Below, piece after piece: positions 6,751 to 12,821 of a stretch of 15,146 nucleotides of DNA. Origin of the DNA: JBFHKO01 sp041595355. GTDB lineage: Bacteria > Pseudomonadota > Gammaproteobacteria > Enterobacterales > Aeromonadaceae. The stretch is from contig JBFHKO010000036.1 in NCBI GenBank assembly GCA_041595355.1, positions 1 through 15,146 on the forward strand. Direction: 5' to 3'. Under the pieces are notes generated by a model that did not search any database, was not told where the DNA came from, and saw nothing but the letters and a program-made list of their open reading frames with translations. How positions within the stretch are numbered: the first letter of the stretch is position 1; every line of letters starts with the position of its first letter. Both the position numbers and the translations under genes were made by a program.

Positions 6751-7542
6751 ACGCACGAAGAGCTCGGGGTCGACAGCCTGAGCGGCGAGCCGCGCCACCC
6801 GCACGTCATCATCTGCGGCTATGGCCGCATCGGCCAGAACGTGGGCCACGTTCTGGAGGAGGAAGGGGTGCCCTACCTGGCGCTGGATTTGGATGCGGCC
6901 CGGGTACGGGAGGCCCGTACCGCCGGGGAGCCCGTCTATTACGCGGACGCCACCGAGCGGGACATACTGGAGGCGGTCGGTCTTGCCGGCGCCCGGCTGA
7001 TGGTGATAAGCCACGAGGACACCGCCTCCGCGCTCAAGGTGCTTCACCACATCCGGACACTGAGACCGAGCCTGCCGGTCATGGTCCGCACCCGCGACGA
7101 GAGCCCCGTGGAGGAGTTGCGACTGGCGGGCGCCACCGAGGTGATCCCGGAGAGCCTCGAGGCGAGCCTGATGATCGCCTCCCAGGCCCTGCTGCTGCTC
7201 GGCGTGCCGCAGACGCGGGTACTGCGGCGCATACAGCGCCAGCGCGCCGACAGCTACCAGCTGCTGCGCGAGCTGTTCCGTGGCGACAGCGATCAGGACG
7301 CCGCCCTCCAGGGGAGCAAAACCGATCGCCTGCTGCCCGTTCCCCTGGTCGAGCAAAGCCGCTCAGTGGGCAAGAAACTGGCGCAGATGGACCTTGATGG
7401 CGTATTGGTCACGGCGCTGGTGCGCCGGGGGCAGCGTGACCTCTCCCCGCCCCCCGACACCGTGCTGGAAGCCGGCGATGTGCTGGTATTGTTCGGATCT
7501 GACGAGTCCCTTGGCCACGCCGAGCGGGCCCTGCTGGGCTGA
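6721..7542 (+). pseudogene. RCK (TrkA-N plus TrkA-C) part of the antiporter, separated by the in-frame TGA
   Basis: Directly after the TGA the same reading frame stays open for 273 codons, giving a linker (LLPRAEIRQETHEELGV) and then a TrkA-N Rossmann domain. The domain starts HVIICGYGRIGQNVG, with GxGxxG intact, followed by the acidic strand end LALDLD that contacts the nucleotide ribose. A TrkA-C domain follows near the end (SVGKKLAQMDLDGVLVTALVR to AGDVLVLFGSDESL, in outline). No ATG, TTG or GTG with a Shine-Dalgarno lies before the Rossmann motif. The first GTG (6841) would delete the glycine loop, so separate translation is unlikely. The frame shows no frameshift or second stop, so loss is very recent, a sequencing error, or bypassed by readthrough. 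With the membrane part the reading frame spans 657 codons, normal for the family. Confidence 0.82.
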
Positions 7543-7737
7543 GCCACACCCCGGCGCTCCCCGGACCAGCGCAGGATGGCGCCCGGATAGTGATTGGCAG
7601 GCGTGGCAAGAGCCGGCGGAGGCGTTACTGCTTGGCCGCGTCGCCGGGCAGGCGCTCTGCGGATCCCGTTGTGACCGGCTGATCGCCCTCATGACGCGGG
7701 GAGCGGAAGTCCGGGCGCAAGGCGCCGGCGGCGGCGG
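7543..7737. other. Intergenic stretch without a recognisable gene
   Basis: These 195 bases follow the antiporter frame and precede the pgm terminator. Short open frames exist on both strands, but none has a Shine-Dalgarno with a plausible start, and none resembles a protein I know. I see no T-tract terminator for the rightward antiporter transcript here. Confidence 0.5.
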
Positions 7738-7770
7738 ATAAAAAAAACCGCCCTCCAGCGGAGGGCGGTT
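7738..7770 (-). terminator. Rho-independent terminator of seqA-pgm
   Basis: AACCGCCCTCC (7746-7756) and GGAGGGCGGTT (7760-7770) form a perfect 11-base stem with a 3-base loop. Read leftward the stem is followed by an uninterrupted run of T, as required for termination of pgm transcripts. There is no T run on the rightward side, so it should act in one direction only. Confidence 0.92.
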
Positions 7771-7779
7771 CATTGCAAG

Positions 7780-7800
7780 GGGCCCGTCGTACCCGGGCCC
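7780..7800. repeat. GC-rich inverted repeat between pgm stop and its terminator
   Basis: GGGCCCG (7780-7786) and CGGGCCC (7794-7800) form a 7-base stem with a 7-base loop, just before the main terminator in the pgm transcript. It has no T tract of its own and may simply protect the mRNA 3' end. Confidence 0.4.
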
Positions 7801-7808
7801 GGCAGGGA

Positions 7809-9458
7809 TCAGACGCCGGCCTTGGCCAGGGCGGCGGAGACGATCTCCTGAGCCTCCTTCTGGATGCGGTCCAGGTGCTCCTCACCCTTGAAGCTTTCCA
7901 TGTAGATCTTGTAGATGGACTCGGTACCGCTCGGGCGGGCGGCAAACCAGCCGTTCTCGGTCTCCACCTTGAGGCCACCGATGGCGGCGCCATTGCCGGG
8001 AGCCGCGGTCAGCTTGGCAACGATGGGCTCGCCGGCCAGCTCGCTGGCCTCGACCATGGCCGGATCCAGCTTGGTCAGCACCGCCTTCTGGGCGCTGTTG
8101 GCCGGCGCATCCATGCGCCGGTAGTCGGGGGCACCGAAATCGGCGGTGATCTCGTTGTACAGGCTCTGCGGATCCTTGCCGGTCACCGCCAGCATTTCAG
8201 CCGCCAGCAGGCAGAGCAGAATGCCGTCCTTGTCGGTGGTCCAGACACCGCCATCCTTGCGCAGGAAGGAGGCGCCGGCACTCTCTTCGCCGCCAAAGCC
8301 AAAGCTGCCATCGAACAGGCCATCGACGAACCACTTGAAGCCCACCGGCACTTCCTTCAGCTCGCGGCCGATGCTCTTGGCGACCCGGTCGATGATGGAA
8401 GAGGAGACCAGCGTCTTGCCGACCGCAGCCGTCGCCGGCCAGCCCGGACGGTGGGTGAACAGATACTGGATGGCGACCGCCAGATAGTGGTTGGGATTCA
8501 TCAGCCCGGCCTTGCAGACGATGCCGTGACGATCGTTGTCCGGATCATTGGCCACGGCGATGTCGAACTTGTCCTTCAGATCGATGAGGCTGGCCATGGC
8601 CCAGGGGCTGGAGCAGTCCATGCGGATCTTGCCATCCTTGTCTAGGGTCATGAAGGAGAAGGTGGGGTCGACGCGGTAGTTGACCACCTCGATGTTCAGA
8701 CCATAGGTCCTGGCGATGACATCCCAGTACGCCACGCCGGCACCGCCCAGAGGATCAACGCCGATTTTCACCCCGGCCTTCTTGATCGCCTCCATATCGA
8801 TGACAGTGTTCAGATCCTCGATATAGGGCGTCATGAAGTCATACTCCTGCACATTGGGCAGGGCGCGGGCCGCGGCGAACGGCACCCGCTTGACGCCGGC
8901 CAGCTCCTGCTCCAGCAGCAGGTTGGCGCGGTTTTCCACCCACTTGGTGATCTCGCCCTCGGCCGGACCGCCATGCGGCGGGTTGTACTTGAAGCCACCA
9001 TCCTCCGGCGGATTGTGAGACGGGGTGATGACGATGCCGTCCGCCTTGTCGGCATGACCTGCGCCGTTGTAGGCCAGGATGGCGTGCGAAACCACCGGTG
9101 TCGGGGTGTAACCCAGCCCCAGCTCTATGCGCACCTCGACGCCATTGGCGGCCAGCACTTCCACCGCGGTCGCCAGCGCCGCCTCGGAGAGGGCATGGGT
9201 ATCCATGCCGATAAACAGGGGACCGGTGATCCCCTGCTCGGCCCGGTACTCGGCGATGGCCTGGCTGACAGCCAGGATATGCGCCTCGTTGAAGGCGCTG
9301 TTGAGCGCGCTGCCGCGGTGACCGGAGGTGCCGAAGGCGACCCGTTGCTCGGCCTTGCTCATGTCCGGCTTGTTCAGATAGTAGGCGGACATCAGACGGG
9401 GGATGTTGGTCAGATCCTGCAGTCGGGCCGGTTTACCTGCATGTTCGTGTTGAGCCAT
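7809..9458 (-). CDS. pgm: Phosphoglucomutase, alpha-D-glucose phosphate-specific
   Basis: This 549-residue cytoplasmic enzyme interconverts glucose 1-phosphate and glucose 6-phosphate, feeding glycogen and UDP-glucose synthesis. It has the four-domain phosphohexomutase architecture. The phosphoserine loop TPSHNPPEDGG contains Ser147, the Mg2+ loop is DPDNDRHG (Asp305, Asp307, Asp309), the sugar-binding loop is GGEESAGASF (389-398), and the phosphate-binding loop is RPSGTES (508-514). Length matches E. coli Pgm (546). AAGGA nine bases upstream supports the ATG. It follows seqA by only 33 bases on the same strand, the conserved seqA-pgm operon, and ends before a strong terminator. Nothing is missing. 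Confidence 0.97.
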   Translation of the reverse strand: MAQHEHAGKPARLQDLTNIPRLMSAYYLNKPDMSKAEQRVAFGTSGHRGSALNSAFNEAHILAVSQAIAEYRAEQGITGPLFIGMDTHALSEAALATAVEVLAANGVEVRIELGLGYTPTPVVSHAILAYNGAGHADKADGIVITPSHNPPEDGGFKYNPPHGGPAEGEITKWVENRANLLLEQELAGVKRVPFAAARALPNVQEYDFMTPYIEDLNTVIDMEAIKKAGVKIGVDPLGGAGVAYWDVIARTYGLNIEVVNYRVDPTFSFMTLDKDGKIRMDCSSPWAMASLIDLKDKFDIAVANDPDNDRHGIVCKAGLMNPNHYLAVAIQYLFTHRPGWPATAAVGKTLVSSSIIDRVAKSIGRELKEVPVGFKWFVDGLFDGSFGFGGEESAGASFLRKDGGVWTTDKDGILLCLLAAEMLAVTGKDPQSLYNEITADFGAPDYRRMDAPANSAQKAVLTKLDPAMVEASELAGEPIVAKLTAAPGNGAAIGGLKVETENGWFAARPSGTESIYKIYMESFKGEEHLDRIQKEAQEIVSAALAKAGV

Positions 9459-9491
9459 AGCACTAGTTCCTTTTTGTTTTGTTTTTAATTT

Positions 9492-9992
9492 TCAAACCTT
9501 GGCGCACACCTGCTCGCACAGGTCGGCCGGAAACTCCATGGCCGCCATGAGCTGGGCGATGATGTTGCGCTTGCGGTTGGTATTGGTGTTGGAAATCACC
9601 CAGTAAGGGGTGCCGGGTACGGCCTTGGGCTTGGTCGTGGTGCCGTTGGCCAGTAACTCCTCGGGATCCCGTGCAAAGTAGACCCGCTTGCGCCCCTTTA
9701 TGTCCGTGGCCTGGGTGAACGCCACGGGGTTGGTTTGGTACAGTGCCGTCAGGATCAGCATGAAACGGGCGATGGCGCTCTCCTCGCGCTCCAGCTCGCC
9801 GGTGTGCAGCAGGGTGGCGATGGCGCTGACCAGCGGCTCGCTCTGAGGTGCGGAGACAGAAGGCGCATCCTGCGGGGAGAAGGGCGGCAGCTGCAGCAGA
9901 CGGCGCAGGATTTCCGAGGCACTTTCACCTATGTGCAGGGTCTGGGCCGCTATGTAGCGGTAAAGCTCTTCATCCACCTCGATTGACTTCAT
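9492..9992 (-). CDS. seqA: SeqA, negative modulator of replication initiation
   Basis: The 166-residue product binds hemimethylated GATC sites, sequesters oriC after initiation and organises newly replicated DNA. The N-terminal MKSIEVDEELYRYIAAQTLHIGESASEILRRLL region (described, residues 1-33) is the multimerisation domain with a ribbon-helix-helix-like fold. A variable linker rich in Ser/Pro follows (about 36-54). The C-terminal DNA-binding domain holds FTQATDIKGRKRVYFARD (92-109) and the GATC-contacting loop TPYWVISNTNTNRKR (128-142). I start at 9992, where homology begins; the same frame extends far upstream, but that part crosses the promoter and is a shadow of ybfF. The Shine-Dalgarno is weak. 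It is operonic with pgm and divergent from ybfF. SeqA implies Dam methylation in this organism. Confidence 0.96.
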   Translation of the reverse strand: MKSIEVDEELYRYIAAQTLHIGESASEILRRLLQLPPFSPQDAPSVSAPQSEPLVSAIATLLHTGELEREESAIARFMLILTALYQTNPVAFTQATDIKGRKRVYFARDPEELLANGTTTKPKAVPGTPYWVISNTNTNRKRNIIAQLMAAMEFPADLCEQVCAKV

Positions 9993-10038
9993 CTTGATCC
10001 CGTTGGCTTGCCATATCGGCAGTGAAACAAATGTCCGA

Positions 10039-10067
10039 ATTATACATAGCCGGCGGGCAGAGCCCAA
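10039..10067 (-). promoter_or_regulatory. Predicted promoter of seqA-pgm
   Basis: Read leftward, TTGGGC (10067-10062) and a perfect TATAAT (10044-10039) are separated by 17 bases. Transcription would start about 40 bases before the seqA ATG. It sits in the seqA/ybfF divergent spacer, upstream of seqA only. Confidence 0.65.
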
Positions 10068-10175
10068 CAGCTCTGGTGGCCACGGAGACGATTTGCCGGC
10101 GCCCCGGACGGACGGGCTTGTGTTCGCCCGGTTTATGCGGATGATATGAGCCCCCATGCCATCCAGAGGCTGCCC

Positions 10176-10955
10176 ATGCAACTTCACTACCGCGACACCG
10201 GCCCCCAGGGCGAAGCCATTCCCGTCATCCTGATCCACGGCCTGTTCGGCAGCCTGGACAACCTCAGCCAACTGGCCCGGGCTCTGCGGGGTGAACGGCG
10301 CGTCATCAGCCTGGATATGCGCAACCATGGCGCCTCCCCCCGGGCGGCGAGCATGAGCTACCCGGAGATGGCGGCGGATGTGCTGGCCCTGATGGATACG
10401 CTGGCTTTGCCCCATGCCCACCTGGTCGGCCATTCGCTTGGCGGCAAGATCGCCATGGCCACCGCCCTCGCCTATCCGGCGCGCATCAGCAGCCTGGTGG
10501 TGGCCGACATGGCCCCGGTCCCCTATGCCACCGACCGCCACCAATCGGTGTTCGCGGCGCTGGCGGCGGTGCGCGCCAGCGGGGCGCAGGATCGCCAGGC
10601 CGCCGATCTGCTGCTGCGCGACTACCTGCCCGATGCCGGCGTGCGCCAGTTCCTGCTCAAGTCCTTCCTGCTGCAGGATGGCCGCCCGCAGTGGCGCTTC
10701 AATCTGGATGCCATTCGAAGCGAATACCCGCGACTGATGGCCTGGCCGAGCCCGCCGGCTCCCTACCCCGGCCGGGTGCTGTTCATCAAGGGAGCCCGCT
10801 CCGATTATCTGCTGCCAGAACACCAGGCCACCATAGCCGCCCAGTTCCCGGCGGCGCAGGCGCGCATCATCCTGGAAGCCGGTCACTGGCTGCATGCGGA
10901 AAAACCGCTCATCTTCAACCGCCTGGTTGTGGATTTCCTGTCGGTAACCGGTTAA
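10176..10955 (+). CDS. ybfF: YbfF-type alpha/beta-hydrolase (esterase/thioesterase)
   Basis: The 259-residue protein is an alpha/beta-hydrolase like E. coli YbfF (254 residues), an esterase active on acyl-CoA and short esters whose physiological substrate is unclear. The oxyanion-side motif HGLFGSLDN (21-29), the motif MRNHGASPR (48-56), the nucleophile elbow GHSLGG with Ser87, and the catalytic-histidine motif EAGHWLHAEKP near the C-terminus are visible. The acidic residue is probably the Asp in GARSDYLLPE. I start at the second in-frame ATG (10176), where homology begins (MQLHYRDTG) and AGAGG lies six bases upstream. The ATG at 10146 would add ten residues. It diverges from seqA, a conserved pairing. 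No signal peptide is seen. Confidence 0.92.
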   Translation: MQLHYRDTGPQGEAIPVILIHGLFGSLDNLSQLARALRGERRVISLDMRNHGASPRAASMSYPEMAADVLALMDTLALPHAHLVGHSLGGKIAMATALAYPARISSLVVADMAPVPYATDRHQSVFAALAAVRASGAQDRQAADLLLRDYLPDAGVRQFLLKSFLLQDGRPQWRFNLDAIRSEYPRLMAWPSPPAPYPGRVLFIKGARSDYLLPEHQATIAAQFPAAQARIILEAGHWLHAEKPLIFNRLVVDFLSVTG

Positions 10956-10981
10956 CAGCCGAAACGGCTTTATGCTATAGT
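10952..10981 (+). promoter_or_regulatory. Predicted promoter for the DUF2788/ybfE genes
   Basis: TTAACA (5 of 6 to the -35 consensus) overlaps the ybfF stop codon. An 18-base spacer leads to TGC-TATAGT, an extended -10 element (hexamer 5 of 6, 10976-10981). The start would be about 20 bases before the DUF2788 ATG. Confidence 0.6.
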
Positions 10982-11006
10982 GCGCCCGTTTTGACGGGGG
11001 CTACCC

Positions 11007-11228
11007 ATGCTGAGCGAACATCTGGAACTCATTGAAAGCATCGGACTCAAGCTGTTTCTGCTGTTACTGCTGCTGCTGATTGGCCTGGCCATTCATGACG
11101 TGCTCAAGCGCGGCAAGGTCCCCCGTTCCGGACGACTCATCGTCTGGCTGGTTCTGTTTCTCGGTTGCCTCGGATTCATCGTCAAGGGGCTCATCGAATG
11201 GGGCTGGAAAGGCACGGCTCCAGGTTAG
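11007..11228 (+). CDS. DUF2788 small inner-membrane protein
   Basis: This 73-residue protein has a short N-terminal amphipathic stretch (MLSEHLELIESIGLK) and two hydrophobic helices. The first is about residues 13-30 and very leucine-rich; the second is about 44-64. A basic loop (KRGKVPRSGR) lies between them. I recognise the pattern GLAIHDVLKRGKVPRSGRLI as the DUF2788 family found in Vibrio, Aeromonas and relatives; its function is not known to me. The start has GGGGG six bases upstream. It lies between ybfF and ybfE, 17 bases before the ybfE ATG, so it is probably co-transcribed with ybfE from the promoter at 10952-10981. Family assignment is from memory of the motif. Confidence 0.82.
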   Translation: MLSEHLELIESIGLKLFLLLLLLLIGLAIHDVLKRGKVPRSGRLIVWLVLFLGCLGFIVKGLIEWGWKGTAPG

Positions 11229-11245
11229 GTGATGGTTGAACTTTC

Positions 11246-11545
11246 ATGGCAAAACAGCAACACGATCGCACCACCCGGGATCTCTTCGCCGAGGAAAAAC
11301 GTCCGGGCCGACCCAAGACCAATCCCCTGCCCCGCGCGCTGCAGCTCAAGGTCAACAAACGCAATCAGCTGAAACGCGACAAGGAGAAGGGGCTGCGACG
11401 GGTCGAACTCAAGCTGGAGAGCGAGCTGCTGGACCGACTCAATGAGCTGGCCAGGGAGCAGGCTCTCAGCCGGGCCGAATTGATCCAGCTGCTGCTCAAG
11501 CAGCAACTGGACGCACAGCCGGTCGCCCCGACGCCGCCGGCATGA
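11246..11545 (+). CDS. ybfE: YbfE, small ribbon-helix-helix-like protein (LexA-regulated in E. coli)
   Basis: The 99-residue basic protein matches E. coli YbfE (97 residues). The N-terminal part DRTTRDLFAEEKRPGRPKTNPL is highly conserved and positively charged; GRPKTNP resembles an AT-hook-like element. The C-terminal part, with strand RRVELKL (51-57) and two helices (about 59-72 and 75-88), fits a MetJ/Arc ribbon-helix-helix, so DNA binding is likely but inferred. In E. coli the gene is in the LexA regulon; I found no CTGT-N8-ACAG box upstream here. The Shine-Dalgarno is weak. It precedes fldA by 46 bases on the same strand. Confidence 0.88.
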   Translation: MAKQQHDRTTRDLFAEEKRPGRPKTNPLPRALQLKVNKRNQLKRDKEKGLRRVELKLESELLDRLNELAREQALSRAELIQLLLKQQLDAQPVAPTPPA

Positions 11546-11591
11546 TCCATACTTACGAACTCTTTACATACACCAGGGGTAAGCAACCACT

Positions 11592-12116
11592 ATGGCAAGC
11601 GTAGGTCTGTTTTTTGGTAGTGACACCGGTAATACCGAGGCCGTGGCCGGCATGATCCAGCAGGAGCTGGGTGCCAATCTGGTCGATTTGCACGACATCG
11701 CCAAGAGCAGCAAGGCAGACATCGAAAAATACGATCTCCTGATCCTCGGCATTCCCACCTGGTACTACGGTGAGTCCCAGGCCGACTGGGATGACTTCTT
11801 CCCGGAGCTGGAGGAGATCGACTTCAGCACCAAGCTGGTGGCCATCTTCGGCTGCGGCGATCAGGAGGACTACGCCGAATACTTCCTGGATGCCATGGGG
11901 ACCCTGCGTGATCTCATCGAAGCCAGGGGCGCCACTCTGGTGGGCTACTGGCCGACCGAGGGTTACCAGTTCGAAGCCTCCAAGGCGCTGGTGGACGACA
12001 AGCATTTCGTGGGCCTCGGCATCGACGAGGACCGCCAGCCCGAGTTGACCGCCGAGCGGGTCAGCCGCTGGAGCAAGCAGCTGTACCAGGAAATGTGCCT
12101 GGCCGAACTGGCCTGA
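11592..12116 (+). CDS. fldA: Flavodoxin 1 (long-chain, FMN-binding)
   Basis: This 174-residue flavodoxin carries single electrons, replacing ferredoxin for partners such as IspG/IspH, BioB, MetH reactivation and anaerobic ribonucleotide reductase activation. The FMN phosphate loop GSDTGNTE (9-16) and the two isoalloxazine-stacking residues Trp57 (PTWYYGE) and Tyr94 (GCGDQEDYAEYF) are in the E. coli FldA positions. The inserted loop after residue 115 identifies it as long-chain. The ATG is chosen because homology starts there; the nearest purine-rich element AGGGG is about 12 bases upstream. It lies between ybfE and fur, the conserved fldA-fur order. A hairpin follows it before fur. Confidence 0.96.
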   Translation: MASVGLFFGSDTGNTEAVAGMIQQELGANLVDLHDIAKSSKADIEKYDLLILGIPTWYYGESQADWDDFFPELEEIDFSTKLVAIFGCGDQEDYAEYFLDAMGTLRDLIEARGATLVGYWPTEGYQFEASKALVDDKHFVGLGIDEDRQPELTAERVSRWSKQLYQEMCLAELA

Positions 12117-12122
12117 GCCCCC

Positions 12123-12146
12123 CGGGCCCACCCGCGCGTGGGCCCG
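12123..12146 (+). terminator. Hairpin after fldA, possible partial terminator
   Basis: CGGGCCCAC (12123-12131) and GTGGGCCCG (12138-12146) form a perfect 9-base stem with a 6-base loop, starting seven bases after the fldA stop. The following sequence is C-rich with only a short T run about 12 bases later, so it is not a textbook intrinsic terminator. It may stabilise fldA mRNA or reduce readthrough into fur. Confidence 0.4.
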
Positions 12147-12214
12147 CCCTGCCCCCTTTCCGCTCCGCCAACGGCCATGATGTACCATTGAAGCCGTCGC
12201 TTTTCCCGCATGGG

Positions 12215-12244
12215 TTTCAATTTTCCCGCCTTGGCACATATAAT
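12215..12244 (+). promoter_or_regulatory. Predicted fur promoter
   Basis: A perfect TATAAT (12239-12244) is preceded at 17-18 bases by a weak -35 (TTTCAA or TTCAAT). The start would be about 60 bases before the fur ATG. The -10 element overlaps a Fur-box-like sequence. Confidence 0.55.
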
Positions 12245-12257
12245 GGTTCTCAATTCC
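12239..12257 (+). promoter_or_regulatory. Candidate Fur box upstream of fur
   Basis: The 19 bases starting TATAATGGTTCTCA match the Fur consensus GATAATGATAATCATTATC at 12 of 19 positions by my alignment, including ATAATG and TCA. The site covers the -10 hexamer, so Fe-Fur binding would block transcription, giving autoregulation as known in E. coli. Confidence 0.5.
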
Positions 12258-12309
12258 GCCTGCGCAACAGCGGTGGTTCCGCCCATCACCCTCAGACGAA
12301 TCGAGTGCC

Positions 12310-12750
12310 ATGACAGACAACAATCAGCAGCTGAAAGACGCCGGTCTCAAAATCACCTCCCCGCGGGTCAAGATCCTCGAGTTCCTGCAACATCCGGAAT
12401 GCCAGCACATCAGCGCCGAAGAGCTGTACAAACGGCTGCTGGATCAGGGAGAGGAGATTGGCCTCGCCACCGTCTACCGGGTGCTGAACCAGTTTGACGA
12501 TGCCGGCATCGTCACCCGCCACCATTTCGAGGGGGGCAAGTCGGTGTTCGAGCTGGCCCATCAGGAGCACCATGATCACCTGGTCTGCCTGGATTGCGGC
12601 CGGGTTATCGAGTTTCACGATGCGCTCATCGAGCAGCGTCAACGCGCCATCGCCGACGAGCACGGTCTTAAACTGACCCACCACAGCCTCTACCTCTATG
12701 GTCACTGCGGCCAGTCGGATTGCCCCCACAAGGGCGGCAAAGGCCACTGA
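12310..12750 (+). CDS. fur: Fur, ferric uptake regulator
   Basis: The 146-residue dimeric repressor uses Fe2+ as co-repressor at iron-uptake promoters. The N-terminal winged helix includes the recognition helix region GLATVYRVLNQFDDAGIV (51-68). Metal ligands match E. coli numbering: His33, Glu81, His88 and His90 for one site, and His87, Asp89, Glu108 and His125 for the other. The structural zinc cysteines Cys93 and Cys96 (CLDC) are present, as are Cys133 and Cys138 near the C-terminus. The ATG is where homology starts; the Shine-Dalgarno is weak (GAG). It follows fldA by 193 bases, with its own promoter and Fur box, and ends 13 bases before the arm of a bidirectional terminator. Confidence 0.97.
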   Translation: MTDNNQQLKDAGLKITSPRVKILEFLQHPECQHISAEELYKRLLDQGEEIGLATVYRVLNQFDDAGIVTRHHFEGGKSVFELAHQEHHDHLVCLDCGRVIEFHDALIEQRQRAIADEHGLKLTHHSLYLYGHCGQSDCPHKGGKGH

Positions 12751-12763
12751 GTCTGCACCGGCC

Positions 12764-12796
12764 ATGAAAAAACCGCCCTTGCGGCGGTTTTTTCAT
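12764..12796. terminator. Bidirectional terminator shared by fur and glnS
   Basis: ATGAAAAAACCGCC (12764-12777) and GGCGGTTTTTTCAT (12783-12796) are perfect inverted repeats around a 5-base loop. The GC core is flanked by a T tract on each strand, so it can end rightward fur and leftward glnS transcripts. Confidence 0.93.
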
Positions 12797-12821
12797 TTTT
12801 TCATCCCGAGGCCCGACCCGT

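Noticed and set aside
5419..7356. 645-residue open frame on the leftward strand opposite the antiporter gene
   Set aside because: It is rich in Gln, Gly, His and Ala with no recognisable domain. It is the mirror of hydrophobic, GC-rich codons of the real gene.
7543..7737. Remnant gene between the antiporter and pgm
   Set aside because: Short frames on both strands show no recognisable family, start signal or conserved motif. I cannot support a gene.
9993..10895. N-terminal extension of seqA to 467 residues
   Set aside because: The extension runs antisense through ybfF and across the predicted seqA promoter. SeqA homology begins exactly at 9992.
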